DNA from: Rhizobium sp. Q54
GTDB taxonomy: Bacteria > Pseudomonadota > Alphaproteobacteria > UBA828
DNA: 64,000 nt
Assembly (NCBI GenBank): GCA_945892755.1
Contig: CAMDDO010000005.1
Location: 26,847 to 90,846 of the forward strand
Direction of reading: 5' to 3'
The notes beneath the pieces were generated by a model. It was not told where the DNA came from. It ran no database searches and saw nothing but the letters and a program-made list of their open reading frames with translations. Made by a program: the position numbers and the translations under genes. Positions 34,422-43,502 of the stretch are shown here, piece after piece (position 1 is the first letter of the stretch; each line of letters opens with the position of its first letter).

Positions 34422-35609
34422 GTGGTCCTCAAAGTGCTTTGCCTCGACGGCGAGGGCGGCTATGGCGGCTCCTCGCGCAGTCTGTACGAATCGCTCGCGG
34501 CGATGGATCGACGCGCGATCGAACCGATCATTTGGTGTGCCCGCAAGGGCCCGATCGTCGAGCGTTATGGTGCGCTCGGCATGACATGCACGGCCGAGCC
34601 TCTCATGCCGCGCTTCACGTCTCTGCCGCGCCTCTCACGGAGTCTTTATGGTCTGCTTCGGGTTGCGTTGGCGTTTCGCGCGGCGCGGCCGCTTCTTGGT
34701 CGTTTAGCGCAGGCCGCCAACGAGGCCGACATCGTCCATTTCAACCATGAGGGCCTCTTTCTATTGGCGCACTGGCTCAGACGACGCTGTCAGACCCCGA
34801 TCGTGATGCACCTGCGCACCAATTTGGTCGATACGCCGGTCGCGCGCTGGCAGGCGCGCATGATCAGTCGATGCGCCGACCGCTTGGTATTCATTACCGA
34901 GAACGAGCGGGCAAGCTTCGTTCGGCACGGCGGCGATCCATCACGCGGCGTGGTGATCTACAACATCGCGCGCCCACCCGATGCTTCGGTCACGCCGCAT
35001 CCCGTCGTGACGCAAGACGGGCGCTTCACCGTCGCCGCGCTGGCCAATTTCGCGCTGGTGCGTGGCACCGATCGGCTGCTCGACATCGCGGCCGAGCTGA
35101 AACGCCGTGGCCGGTCGGACATTCGCCTGGTGATCGCCGGCGACATGCGGATGAGAGGGCGTATCCCCTCGAACCTCAAGGCCGCTGACCCCAGCGCGAC
35201 GAGTCTCGATCGGCTCGCCAAGGCACGCGGGCTCGACGACGTGATGCTGTTTCTGGACCACGTCGCCGAGCCGGAACGCGTTCTGACCGCCGCTCATGCA
35301 CTGATCCGGCCGAGCCGGGGCGATGACCCGTGGGGCCGCGACGTGCTTGAGGCCCTGGCCGCTGGCAAGCCGGTGATTGCGACCGGCCGCTATGATCGCT
35401 TCGTCGAGACCGGCTTAACCGGCGTGCTGTTGCCCGAATACAGCCCTGGCGCCGCCGCCGACGCCATTGTCGGTCTGGCCGACGATCGCGCGACTGCCGC
35501 TCGGCTCGGCGCCAATGGCCGCGCCCGCGTGCTCGCGCTCTGCGATGGTAAAGCGCGCGCCGCCGATTTGCTCGCGGTCTGGCACGCCGCGGCAAATCCG
35601 GTGGCATGA
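34422..35609 (+). CDS. Family 4 glycosyltransferase
   Basis: 395 aa from GTG 34422. GT-B fold: N-terminal 'LCLDGEGGYGGSSRSLYESL', C-terminal 'RPSRGDDPWGRDVLEALAAG' with 'KPVIATGRYDRFVETG'. The first Glu of the usual E-x7-E motif is replaced by Gly-Arg-Asp around this site, a common variation. Likely adds a sugar to the lipid-linked unit on the cytosolic face. Donor and linkage unknown. The end overlaps the next GT4 gene (ATGA). Confidence 0.83.
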   Translation: MVLKVLCLDGEGGYGGSSRSLYESLAAMDRRAIEPIIWCARKGPIVERYGALGMTCTAEPLMPRFTSLPRLSRSLYGLLRVALAFRAARPLLGRLAQAANEADIVHFNHEGLFLLAHWLRRRCQTPIVMHLRTNLVDTPVARWQARMISRCADRLVFITENERASFVRHGGDPSRGVVIYNIARPPDASVTPHPVVTQDGRFTVAALANFALVRGTDRLLDIAAELKRRGRSDIRLVIAGDMRMRGRIPSNLKAADPSATSLDRLAKARGLDDVMLFLDHVAEPERVLTAAHALIRPSRGDDPWGRDVLEALAAGKPVIATGRYDRFVETGLTGVLLPEYSPGAAADAIVGLADDRATAARLGANGRARVLALCDGKARAADLLAVWHAAANPVA

Positions 35610-36685
35610 CCCACCGCGTTGCGTTCGTCCTGCCGTCGTTCGCCGGTGGCGGCGCGGAGCGCGTGATCCTGACGCTGCTTGGCGTGATCGATCGTTCCCG
35701 CGTGCAGCCCATTTTGATTCTGCTCGATGCGCGCGGGCCGCTCGCGGCACTCAGGCCGCCCGATGTGCCGCTGCTCGATCTCGCGCGACCGCGTCTGCGC
35801 CAGGCGCTGCCGGTGCTGGTACGCACGCTGCGGCGCGAACGGCCCGATGCGATCGTCTCGACGCTCGGTTACGTCAATATCGCGCTGCTCGCGCTTCGGC
35901 CGCTGCTCCGGGGCCGGCCGCGTCTCATCGTGCGCGAGGCGAACCGACCCAGCATCAGCATCGCGGCGGCACCGTGTCCGCCGGCGATGCGGCTTGCCTA
36001 TCGTTGCCTCTACCGACGCGCGGATGCCGTGCTCAGCAATGCCGGCACCACCGCTACCGAGCTCCGTACCATGATCGGGGTGCCGGCCGAACGGCTGATC
36101 TCGCTGCCCAATCCGGTCGATGTCGCGCGCCTGCGCGCCGCCGCCGCATCGCCGCTGCGTGAGCCCGGGGAGGGCGTGCGTCTCATTGGGTCCGGCCGGT
36201 TGACACATCAGAAGGGCTTCGACCGCTTGATTGAGATGATGAGCCAATTGCCGCCGCACGCGCATTTGACCATCGTCGGGGCCGGGCCCGACGAAGCGGC
36301 GCTGCGCAGCCAATCCGAGCGGCTCGTGTTGGGCTCGCGCCTGCGCTTTGCGGGCTTCCAGTCAGACCCGTTTCCGCTCTATGCCGGCGCTGACGCCTTC
36401 CTTCTGCCGTCGCGCTGGGAGGGGCAAGCCAATGCCGCACTCGAGGCGCTCGCGCTCGGCACGCGCGTGATCGCGACGCCCGAGGCCGGCGGCATCGCCG
36501 AGCTGGCGTCGGAAGCGCCCCTCGGCGCGGTCACGATCGCCGAGGCCGGCGAGCCCTACATTGCCGCCGTGCGAGCCGTTGCGCCCGATCCGGTGCCCGC
36601 GCCGCGCCGGAGCCTGTTGCCGCTGGGCCATGAGCCCAGGGCAATCGCCGCGCGCCTGGTTCAGGTGATCGAGGGCGAATTCTAG
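35606..36685 (+). CDS. Family 4 glycosyltransferase
   Basis: 359 aa. 'FAGGGAERVILTLL' near the N-terminus, 'IGSGRLTHQKGFDRLIEMM' in the hinge and 'LLPSRWEGQANAALEALALG' with an E-x7-E motif in the C-terminal lobe. Retaining GT-B enzyme. Last gene of the long plus-strand operon. Its TAG and the TAG of the convergent methyltransferase share the same CTAG palindrome (36682-36685). Confidence 0.92.
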   Translation: MTHRVAFVLPSFAGGGAERVILTLLGVIDRSRVQPILILLDARGPLAALRPPDVPLLDLARPRLRQALPVLVRTLRRERPDAIVSTLGYVNIALLALRPLLRGRPRLIVREANRPSISIAAAPCPPAMRLAYRCLYRRADAVLSNAGTTATELRTMIGVPAERLISLPNPVDVARLRAAAASPLREPGEGVRLIGSGRLTHQKGFDRLIEMMSQLPPHAHLTIVGAGPDEAALRSQSERLVLGSRLRFAGFQSDPFPLYAGADAFLLPSRWEGQANAALEALALGTRVIATPEAGGIAELASEAPLGAVTIAEAGEPYIAAVRAVAPDPVPAPRRSLLPLGHEPRAIAARLVQVIEGEF

Positions 36686-37632
36686 TGGCTCGGTTTGCGC
36701 GCCACCAGCACCACGCCGCTGACGGCGAGCGACTCGTCGTCGAATGTACCGAAGGCTTCGGCCAGACGCGTTCGAATGGTTCGCACCTGATCGACCGCGC
36801 GCCCCAGCAACGCGGGATCGAGTGCCTCGATCGCGACCGGCTCGATCTCGTCGGCGAGGCCGGCTAGCCGGCTGATGCGAAGGCTGCCGTCTAGGCCCGA
36901 GCGCGCCAGCCAGCTTCGATAGGCTGGCATAAGCACGCGATTTGGGCGGCCCGAGGCCCGCGTCATGGGTCGATAAAGCCAGGCGGGGATGGTCAAGAAG
37001 GTCAGGGGATGATGCCCGGCGAACATGCCATGATCGCGCAAATCGATGCGGTGCACCATGGTTCCGCCCGGCTTGAGCGCCCGCGCCATGTCGTCGAGCG
37101 CGGCAAGCGGATCGTAGAGGTGCTCCAGCACGGCGCGCGAAACGATCGCATCGAAACGCCCAGTCGCGCCGTGAAAAAATCTTTCGGCTGGTGTGCCGGG
37201 ATGATAATGCAGACCACGGATTGTGCGCTCGCCCGGCGGCCCATCGAACAGCGCCGCAAAGCCGGGCCGCCGTGCCAGGGCCTCGTAGATCCGCCGCTGC
37301 GCGACCTCGTCCCGCTCGGGCACATAACGATCGATGGCATGAACTTCGGCGGCGCCACCCGCCAGAAGACAAAGCGCGACGCCAAAATTGTCACCCGGTC
37401 CGATCTCGACGATGCTGCCTTCGAAGCGCGCCAAGCCGCCATAGCAGCAATAATCGCCATGGACCCGGTCGATATAGGCGAGCGATTGGTCGAGCGCGAG
37501 CGCGTCGTGTCTTTTGCCCGAGCGCGTCTCGAGCCGGCCGCGCGCCAGGCGGCGGGCCGTGCGCCAATCGTCGATCAGATAATAGAAGCAGGTGAGCCAG
37601 AGGCTGTGCCGCACAAGATGTTTCAGGTTCAT
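36682..37632 (-). CDS. Class I SAM-dependent methyltransferase
   Basis: 316 aa. 'SIVEIGPGDNFGVALCLLAGG' is motif I, followed by 'HAIDRYVPERDEV', 'FDAIVSRAVLEHLYDPLAAL' and 'RALKPGGTMVHRIDLRDHG'. A helical N-terminal region precedes it ('SLWLTCFYYLIDDWR'). It lies alone on the minus strand between plus-strand glycosyltransferase genes and is divergent from the next one across 41 bp. Probably methylates a sugar of the polymer; not shown by sequence. Confidence 0.83.
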   Translation of the reverse strand: MNLKHLVRHSLWLTCFYYLIDDWRTARRLARGRLETRSGKRHDALALDQSLAYIDRVHGDYCCYGGLARFEGSIVEIGPGDNFGVALCLLAGGAAEVHAIDRYVPERDEVAQRRIYEALARRPGFAALFDGPPGERTIRGLHYHPGTPAERFFHGATGRFDAIVSRAVLEHLYDPLAALDDMARALKPGGTMVHRIDLRDHGMFAGHHPLTFLTIPAWLYRPMTRASGRPNRVLMPAYRSWLARSGLDGSLRISRLAGLADEIEPVAIEALDPALLGRAVDQVRTIRTRLAEAFGTFDDESLAVSGVVLVARKPSH

Positions 37633-37673
37633 GGCGGCGTGGCGCAGCAGCGAAGGGCGTGGATCATGCGACC

Positions 37674-38783
37674 ATGACGCTAACAGAGGGCCGCCCCAGC
37701 GTCATGCACGTGATCACCGGGCTCGATGCCGGGGGCGCCGAAACCCAGCTCGCCCAATTGCTCATCGCGATGCGAGCCAAGGGCGCCAATCATCGGGTGG
37801 TATCGCTGATGCCCGGTGGCGCCGTGCGGGCGCGCCTCTTGGCCGCCGGGGTCGCCGTGCGCGATCTCGGCATGTCGCGCCGCCGGCCCCGCCTAGGCGG
37901 CCTCTGCCGCTTGGCGGACTACATCGCCGACGAGCGACCGCGCATCGTCCAGAGTTGGCTCTATCACGCCGATCTTGCCGCGCTCGTCGCGCATCGGCTT
38001 TCCTTCCGCTGGCGCGCCACCAAGCTGGTTTGGGGCCTGCGCTGCTCTGACCTTGACCTCACGCATTACGGGCTCAGTCTGCGCCTCGCGGTGCGCCTCG
38101 GCGCGAAGCTGTCACGGCAACCCGATGCCATCGTGGTCAATTCGGCGGCAGGGCAGGCGGCCCATGAAGCGATCGGCTATCGCCCGCGCCGCTTCGTCTT
38201 GATCGAGAATGGCATCGATACCACACGGTTTCAGCCCAATGCTGCGGCGCGTGCGCGCGTTCGCGCGGATCTCGGCATCGATCCAGCGACGCCACTAATC
38301 GTTCATGTCGCGCGCGTTGATCCCATGAAGGATCACGCGACGCTGTTTGCCGCGCTCGATGCGCTGCCGGGCGTGCGTGCGCTTTTGATTGGCGCCGGCA
38401 CCGAGCGCCTGCCGAAGCACCCGGGGGTGCTCGCGCTTGGCCGGCGCGCCGACGTACCCGAACTGCTCGACGCGGGCGACCTGATGGTGCTGCCCTCGGC
38501 GTTCGGTGAGGGCTTCTCCAATGCGCTCGCCGAGGGCATGGCGTGCGGTTTGCCGGCGGTCGCAACCGACGTTGGCGACGCGCGCCGCATCGTCGGCGAT
38601 ACCGGGCTGATCGTGAAACCGCGCGATCCGCAAGCTCTTGCAACGGCCATCCGCCAATTCCTCGGCGAGGCGCCCGAAGCGCGCGCGGCACGCGGCGCGG
38701 CGTCACGCCGGCGTATTGTCGAGGAGTTCTCCTTGGACCGGCTGATCGGCGCCTATGACGCATTCTACGCGTCGCTGGCCTAG
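37674..38783 (+). CDS. Family 4 glycosyltransferase
   Basis: 369 aa from ATG 37674; an in-frame GTG at 37659 is an alternative. 'VMHVITGLDAGGAETQLAQLL' opens the N-terminal lobe; 'VHVARVDPMKDHATLFAAL' and 'VLPSAFGEGFSNALAEGMACG' with E-x7-E are in the C-terminal lobe. Retaining GT-B fold. Followed by asnB after 3 bp, so expressed with it. Confidence 0.92.
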   Translation: MTLTEGRPSVMHVITGLDAGGAETQLAQLLIAMRAKGANHRVVSLMPGGAVRARLLAAGVAVRDLGMSRRRPRLGGLCRLADYIADERPRIVQSWLYHADLAALVAHRLSFRWRATKLVWGLRCSDLDLTHYGLSLRLAVRLGAKLSRQPDAIVVNSAAGQAAHEAIGYRPRRFVLIENGIDTTRFQPNAAARARVRADLGIDPATPLIVHVARVDPMKDHATLFAALDALPGVRALLIGAGTERLPKHPGVLALGRRADVPELLDAGDLMVLPSAFGEGFSNALAEGMACGLPAVATDVGDARRIVGDTGLIVKPRDPQALATAIRQFLGEAPEARAARGAASRRRIVEEFSLDRLIGAYDAFYASLA

Positions 38784-38786
38784 TCG

Positions 38787-40682
38787 ATGTGCGGCATAGC
38801 CGGCCTGATCGATTGGAAGGGTCTTGACCGCGCGACGGTCGAGCCGCGTCTCGACCGCGCACTCGCCCGCCTGAAGCTGCGCGGGCCGGATTCGGCCGGG
38901 CGCTATGTCGACGAGGTCGCGGCCTTTGCCAATACGCGCCTCGCGATCCAGGATCTAAGCGGCGCGGCGGCCCTGCCCATGGCGCGGCATGGTCTGGTCA
39001 TTGCGTACAATGGCGAGATCTACAATTTTCCGGCGCTGCGCGCGCAACTCCTCGCGCGCGGCCATCGCTTCGAGAGCGCGGGCGATACTGAAGTCCTGTT
39101 GGCTGGATGGAAGGAGTGGGGCGAAGCGCTCTTGCCCATGCTCGATGGCATGTTCGCCTTCGCGCTGTTTGACCCCATCTCCCATCAAGTGTTTCTCGCC
39201 CGCGACCGCTTTGGCAAGAAGCCGCTCCTGTATCGAAGCACCAACTCGGGTCTCGTCTTTGGTTCCGATCTGATCGCGCTCGAAGCGATGCTGGGCGAGC
39301 GCCGGCCGCTCGATCCCGAGGCACTCGCGCTCTATCTGACGCTCGGCTGGGTGCCCGAGCCTTATTCGATCGCGCTTGATGTCCACAAACTGCCGCCCGG
39401 TCATCTGGCTCGCTTCTCCGCGACCGGCATGGACATGCGGCGCTGGTATGACCTCGCGGCGCCGCGTTCGCCGCGTTATTCCGATGAAGGTCGCGCCGCG
39501 CGCGACCTCGTGCATCATTTCGACGCGGCGGTGGCCGCGCGCCTGATTGCCGACGTACCGCTCGGCGTGTTTCTCTCCGGCGGCATCGATTCGGCGCTGA
39601 TTGCCGCGTCGATGGTGCGTCAATCGGGCAAGGTGCGGAGCTTCACGGTCGGCTTTGCCGGCGCTGCCGCCTATTACGAGGAGCGCCCGGCGGCGGCCCG
39701 AATCGCCCGACATCTTGGCACCGACCATCAGGCGATCGAGGTGGCGCCAAAGGATGCGCTCGCCGCGCTCGATCCGATGTTCGAGGGGCTCGACGAGCCG
39801 TTCGCCGATTCCTCGGCGCTGCCGACCTTCATTCTGTCTCGCGAAGTCCGTCGCCATGTCACGGTGGCGCTGTCAGGCGATGGCGGGGATGAGGTCTTTG
39901 GCGGCTATCGCAAATATCAGGGCGAATTGATGGCTGCGCGCTATCAGAACCTGCCGCGCTGTTTGCGGACCGGCGTGATCGAGCCGCTCGCCCGCCTGCT
40001 TCCGGAGAACAAGAATGTCCGACTATTCGATCGGACGCGGCGTCTGCGCCGTTTCATCGCCGAGGCCGGCAAGGACGAGATAGGGCGTCAAGCCGGTTGG
40101 CTGCGCATGCTATCCGATGAAGCCCTGCAACAGCTTTCGGCCAAAGCTTTGCCGCCGCCGCCGCTCAACGCGATGATCGCGACACGACGCGCGGACGCCG
40201 GTCAAGCCGATCCGATCAACCGCATGTTGCATGCCGATCTCTTTTTTTCGCTGCCGTCCGACATGCTGGTGAAGGTCGATCGCATGAGCATGGCGAACAG
40301 CCTCGAAGTGCGCTCACCTTTCCTTGATCATCGGGTTGTCGAGTGCGCCGCCGCCATGTCGGGCGATTTCAAACTCGTGTCGGGCGAGGGAAAGCGAATT
40401 CTCCGTCGTGCCTTTGCCGACCGATTGCCGGCGGAAGCCTTCGCACTGCCCAAGAAAGGCTTCGAGCTGCCGATCGCCTCCTGGCTCACGGGTGAGCTCA
40501 ATGATCTCTGCCGGCGCGCCATCGACCCCGCGCGATTGAAGCGACAGGGCCTGTTTCGGCCCGACCTGCCGCTGGCCTGGCATAAGGCGCTCAAGACCGG
40601 ACGGCGCGACACCTCGGCGCAACTCTGGACGCTGATCGCGTTCCAAGCCTGGTGCGAGCACCACAGACCGGAGTTGGCCTAG
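38787..40682 (+). CDS. asnB: Asparagine synthase (glutamine-hydrolysing)
   Basis: 631 aa. 'MCGIAGLIDW' supplies the nucleophilic Cys2 of the glutaminase; 'VIAYNGEIYNFPALRAQL' and 'FDGMF'-type loops follow, and the synthetase has the PP-loop 'LSGGIDSALIA'. 'ALSGDGGDEVFGGYRKY' is also conserved. In surface-glycan loci this exosortase/WbnF-type AsnB subgroup is thought to amidate sugar carboxyls or act in glycan modification rather than simply make asparagine. Either role is possible. It sits between two GT4 genes. Confidence 0.93.
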   Translation: MCGIAGLIDWKGLDRATVEPRLDRALARLKLRGPDSAGRYVDEVAAFANTRLAIQDLSGAAALPMARHGLVIAYNGEIYNFPALRAQLLARGHRFESAGDTEVLLAGWKEWGEALLPMLDGMFAFALFDPISHQVFLARDRFGKKPLLYRSTNSGLVFGSDLIALEAMLGERRPLDPEALALYLTLGWVPEPYSIALDVHKLPPGHLARFSATGMDMRRWYDLAAPRSPRYSDEGRAARDLVHHFDAAVAARLIADVPLGVFLSGGIDSALIAASMVRQSGKVRSFTVGFAGAAAYYEERPAAARIARHLGTDHQAIEVAPKDALAALDPMFEGLDEPFADSSALPTFILSREVRRHVTVALSGDGGDEVFGGYRKYQGELMAARYQNLPRCLRTGVIEPLARLLPENKNVRLFDRTRRLRRFIAEAGKDEIGRQAGWLRMLSDEALQQLSAKALPPPPLNAMIATRRADAGQADPINRMLHADLFFSLPSDMLVKVDRMSMANSLEVRSPFLDHRVVECAAAMSGDFKLVSGEGKRILRRAFADRLPAEAFALPKKGFELPIASWLTGELNDLCRRAIDPARLKRQGLFRPDLPLAWHKALKTGRRDTSAQLWTLIAFQAWCEHHRPELA

Positions 40683-40687
40683 CCGCG

Positions 40688-41830
40688 ATGAAAATTTGCC
40701 AACTGTGCGCGGTCGATTTCACTCTTTATCACTTCATCTTACCGTTGATGGAGGCGGAGCGCGCGGCAGGCCATGAGGTGATCGGTGTCTGCGCCGAAGG
40801 CCCTTGGCTCAAGGAGATCGCGGCGCGTGACTTCCGCACCATCACGGTGCCGTTCGAACGCAATCTCAATCTGCTCAGCCATGCTCGCGCCTATCGCACG
40901 CTCAAGCGCCTGTTCCGTGTCGAGCGCTTCGACTTGGTGCACGTCCACACCCCGATCGCCGGGCTGATCGGCCGGCTTGCCGCCCGGCGGGCTCGGGTTC
41001 CGCGCATCGTCTATACCGCGCACGGCTTCTATTTTCATGAGCGCATGCCGGGCTGGAAACGCTGGCCCGTCATCGGGCTCGAATGGTTCGGCGGCCGCGC
41101 GACCGACGTGCTGTTCACCCAAGCCGAGGAGGATGCCGAGGCGGCACGGCGCTATGGCCTGTGCAAGGGCGGTGTGATCCAAGCGATCGGCAATGGGGTC
41201 GATGCCGCACGCTTTCAGCCGGCGCATGATGGCGGGGCCGCGCGTGCCGCGCTCCGCGCCAGTCTTGGCACGACGGAAGACAAGATCGTCGTCCTTGCGG
41301 TCGGCCGACTGGTCGCCGAGAAGGGCTTTCCCGAATTGTTCGAGGCGATGCGCGGCCTGAATGCCGAGCTCTGGGTCGCCGGCGAACGCCTCGCGAGCGA
41401 TCATGCCGGCGCGGTCGCGCCGCCCGCCGATCTGGCGAACCTCAAATTGCTCGGCCATAGAAGCGACGTGCCCGCGCTGCTGCGCGCGGCCGATATCTTT
41501 GTGCTGCCGTCGCACCGCGAAGGCATGCCGCGCTCGATCATCGAGGCCATGATGAGCGGGCTGCCGGTGGTCGCGACCGACATTCGCGGCACGCGCGAAG
41601 AGGTCGTGCCAGACGAGACAGGGCTGCTTGTCCCGGTCAATCAACCCGCCGCGTTGCACCACGCGCTCGCCAGGCTGATCACCGATCCGGCGCAGCGGGC
41701 GCGATTTGGCGGCGCGGGGCGTGTCCGCGCGCTCAGGCTCTTTGATGAAACTCAGGTCATCGCGCGCCAGCTACGCACGCTCGGCCTGCTGCGACCGGCG
41801 CTCGATGATCGCCCTAACACGCCCGCCTAA
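40688..41830 (+). CDS. Family 4 glycosyltransferase
   Basis: 380 aa, ATG at 40688. 'MKICQLCAVDFTLYHFILPL' start, 'DLVHVHTPIAGLIGRLAA', 'YTAHGFYFHERMPGWKRWP' (a stretch typical of CapM/PglA-like transferases), 'VLAVGRLVAEKGFPELFEAM' and 'VLPSHREGMPRSIIEAMMSG' with E-x7-E. PglA-like enzymes add the second sugar to an undecaprenyl-linked amino sugar, which would fit a 6-deoxy-HexNAc first sugar (inference). Last gene of the polysaccharide locus; converges on heparinase with a 12-bp gap. Confidence 0.92.
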   Translation: MKICQLCAVDFTLYHFILPLMEAERAAGHEVIGVCAEGPWLKEIAARDFRTITVPFERNLNLLSHARAYRTLKRLFRVERFDLVHVHTPIAGLIGRLAARRARVPRIVYTAHGFYFHERMPGWKRWPVIGLEWFGGRATDVLFTQAEEDAEAARRYGLCKGGVIQAIGNGVDAARFQPAHDGGAARAALRASLGTTEDKIVVLAVGRLVAEKGFPELFEAMRGLNAELWVAGERLASDHAGAVAPPADLANLKLLGHRSDVPALLRAADIFVLPSHREGMPRSIIEAMMSGLPVVATDIRGTREEVVPDETGLLVPVNQPAALHHALARLITDPAQRARFGGAGRVRALRLFDETQVIARQLRTLGLLRPALDDRPNTPA

Positions 41831-41842
41831 CGGGATTGCCGC

Positions 41843-43495
41843 TCAACCCTTCGGTATGCGGCGGAGCGCCCATTTGACGATGGTTTCCTCTGCGCCGATG
41901 CCGCCGGTGATCAGCACCTGCTCGGTGCGCCGTCGCTCGCCGGCCCGCCCGGCATAGACGCTTTCGCCGAGGTCGAGCGTGCCGCCGGCGGCGCGCAATT
42001 GCCAGCCCGCGCCGCTCGGCAAGCGGAGCAGAACCGAGGAGCCATCCTGGACCAGCGACGCCTGCACCTCGGGGTGCAGATGAAAGCGCACCGTGAAACC
42101 GCGCCCGGCGCGCCGCGAGCCGCCCGAGCTCGTCAAACGATCCTCGCCGCGCACGTCGCTACCATCGGTCGCGACATAGAGGCGCCGGGTGTGTTTCAGG
42201 CCGAAGGGTTGGGCATAGCCGTCATGGCTCGCCTCGAGCCAGACCGCGCCGTCCTTTTCCTCGCGACTCGCCTCGATCTTATTGGGTCCGACGCCGATGC
42301 CGCCTTCATCGAGTACGACGGCGGAATTGGTGTCATCGACGGTCAGCGTCGAATGCGCGGCTGAATTGCGCAGCGCCTGCGCCCAGTGCGCATCGGGTCC
42401 GAGCCAGGCACCGCAATTGACGATCAGGCGCTCCTTGCCGACACTGAGTTCGAAGCTGAGTGTGCCCGCATGGCCACGCCTGCCACTCGTCGGCGGTGCA
42501 CCGGCATCCATCAGGATCAGCGTGCGCCCCGCTTGAATGCGCTGGAAGCCGCCATGCCGCGCGTCGCTCAAGGGGCGCCCCTTGGCGTCGGCCTGACCAA
42601 GCACGCGGTCGATCAGCCAAGCTTCCTCTTCGAACGAGTCGTTGAACAGCGCCAAACCGCCATCGCCGTGGCGGAAACCGCGTAGCATCGGCGCCATGCG
42701 GTCGATCGAGGTCTGCAGCACCGCCGGCGGTTCCTGGTGCGCCGCGATCAGCGTGGCGCGCAGATCGATCAGGTCGCGCAGCACGGCGAGTTGCACCGAT
42801 GGACAGCGCGAAACGTGCACCCCATCTGGCAGAATCTGCTCGGCTAGTTCCGAATCGAAGGCCTTAAGCGCCTGCGACAGACGGCGGTCGCCATCGGCCA
42901 GCGCGACGCCGCTATAGATCAGGCCTTTCAGCGCCGCCAAACGGGCCGCGCCGTCATCGCCGCGCCGTCCGGCTTTGACAAGCAGCTTGATCTGGGCGAG
43001 CACCCCGGCATGAAAGCGCCGCGCGAACGAGTCGTCCACGCCGCCGATCAGAAAATCATAGGCGACCAGCCATGCGGCCAAGCGCGTGCCGGTCACGGCC
43101 GGCGTACGCGCGGGCGCGGGCAGTCCCTCCGAGCACTCGATCCAATCGAGCACGAGCGCGCGGGCGCGCCCGCGCGCGCCGGTCGAGCCAAGCACGCGCA
43201 GATCTCTCAGCCAGGCAAAGCCGTGCAGGCCGTCGAACCAGGCCGCGCCGGCCGACTGATCGGCCCATGGCGCGCCATCCGGCGCGCTCACGATTTCGCC
43301 GGCAAAACCATAGTCGCCGGCCATCATGGCGTTGCCGCGCGCCGCCTCGCCCGGCACCAGATCGGCCGGCTGAACCAGCGGTCGCAAGGCGCCGCGGGCG
43401 GTACCGCGTTCATGGCCGCGGCCGCGGAAAAGCGAGCGGAGCGTGCCGCCCAGACCGGCGGATGGAGTGTCCTTCATGGCATCCGGTTCGAACAT
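41843..43495 (-). CDS. Heparinase II/III family protein
   Basis: 550 aa from ATG 43495, 7 bp after the rpe stop; MKDTP at 43477 is an alternative. The N-terminal alpha/alpha toroid has 'WFDGLHGFAWLRDLRVLG'; the C-terminal beta domain has 'GGFQRIQAGRTLILMDAGAP', 'HAGTLSFELSVGKERLIVNCG' and 'NSAAHSTLTVDDTNSA', the latter with the His typical of the family. No signal peptide is obvious. In many alphaproteobacteria this gene lies between rsmB/rpe and purH; its substrate is unknown. Here purH is displaced by the polysaccharide locus. Confidence 0.9.
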   Translation of the reverse strand: MFEPDAMKDTPSAGLGGTLRSLFRGRGHERGTARGALRPLVQPADLVPGEAARGNAMMAGDYGFAGEIVSAPDGAPWADQSAGAAWFDGLHGFAWLRDLRVLGSTGARGRARALVLDWIECSEGLPAPARTPAVTGTRLAAWLVAYDFLIGGVDDSFARRFHAGVLAQIKLLVKAGRRGDDGAARLAALKGLIYSGVALADGDRRLSQALKAFDSELAEQILPDGVHVSRCPSVQLAVLRDLIDLRATLIAAHQEPPAVLQTSIDRMAPMLRGFRHGDGGLALFNDSFEEEAWLIDRVLGQADAKGRPLSDARHGGFQRIQAGRTLILMDAGAPPTSGRRGHAGTLSFELSVGKERLIVNCGAWLGPDAHWAQALRNSAAHSTLTVDDTNSAVVLDEGGIGVGPNKIEASREEKDGAVWLEASHDGYAQPFGLKHTRRLYVATDGSDVRGEDRLTSSGGSRRAGRGFTVRFHLHPEVQASLVQDGSSVLLRLPSGAGWQLRAAGGTLDLGESVYAGRAGERRRTEQVLITGGIGAEETIVKWALRRIPKG

Positions 43496-43502
43496 GTTCG
43501 TT

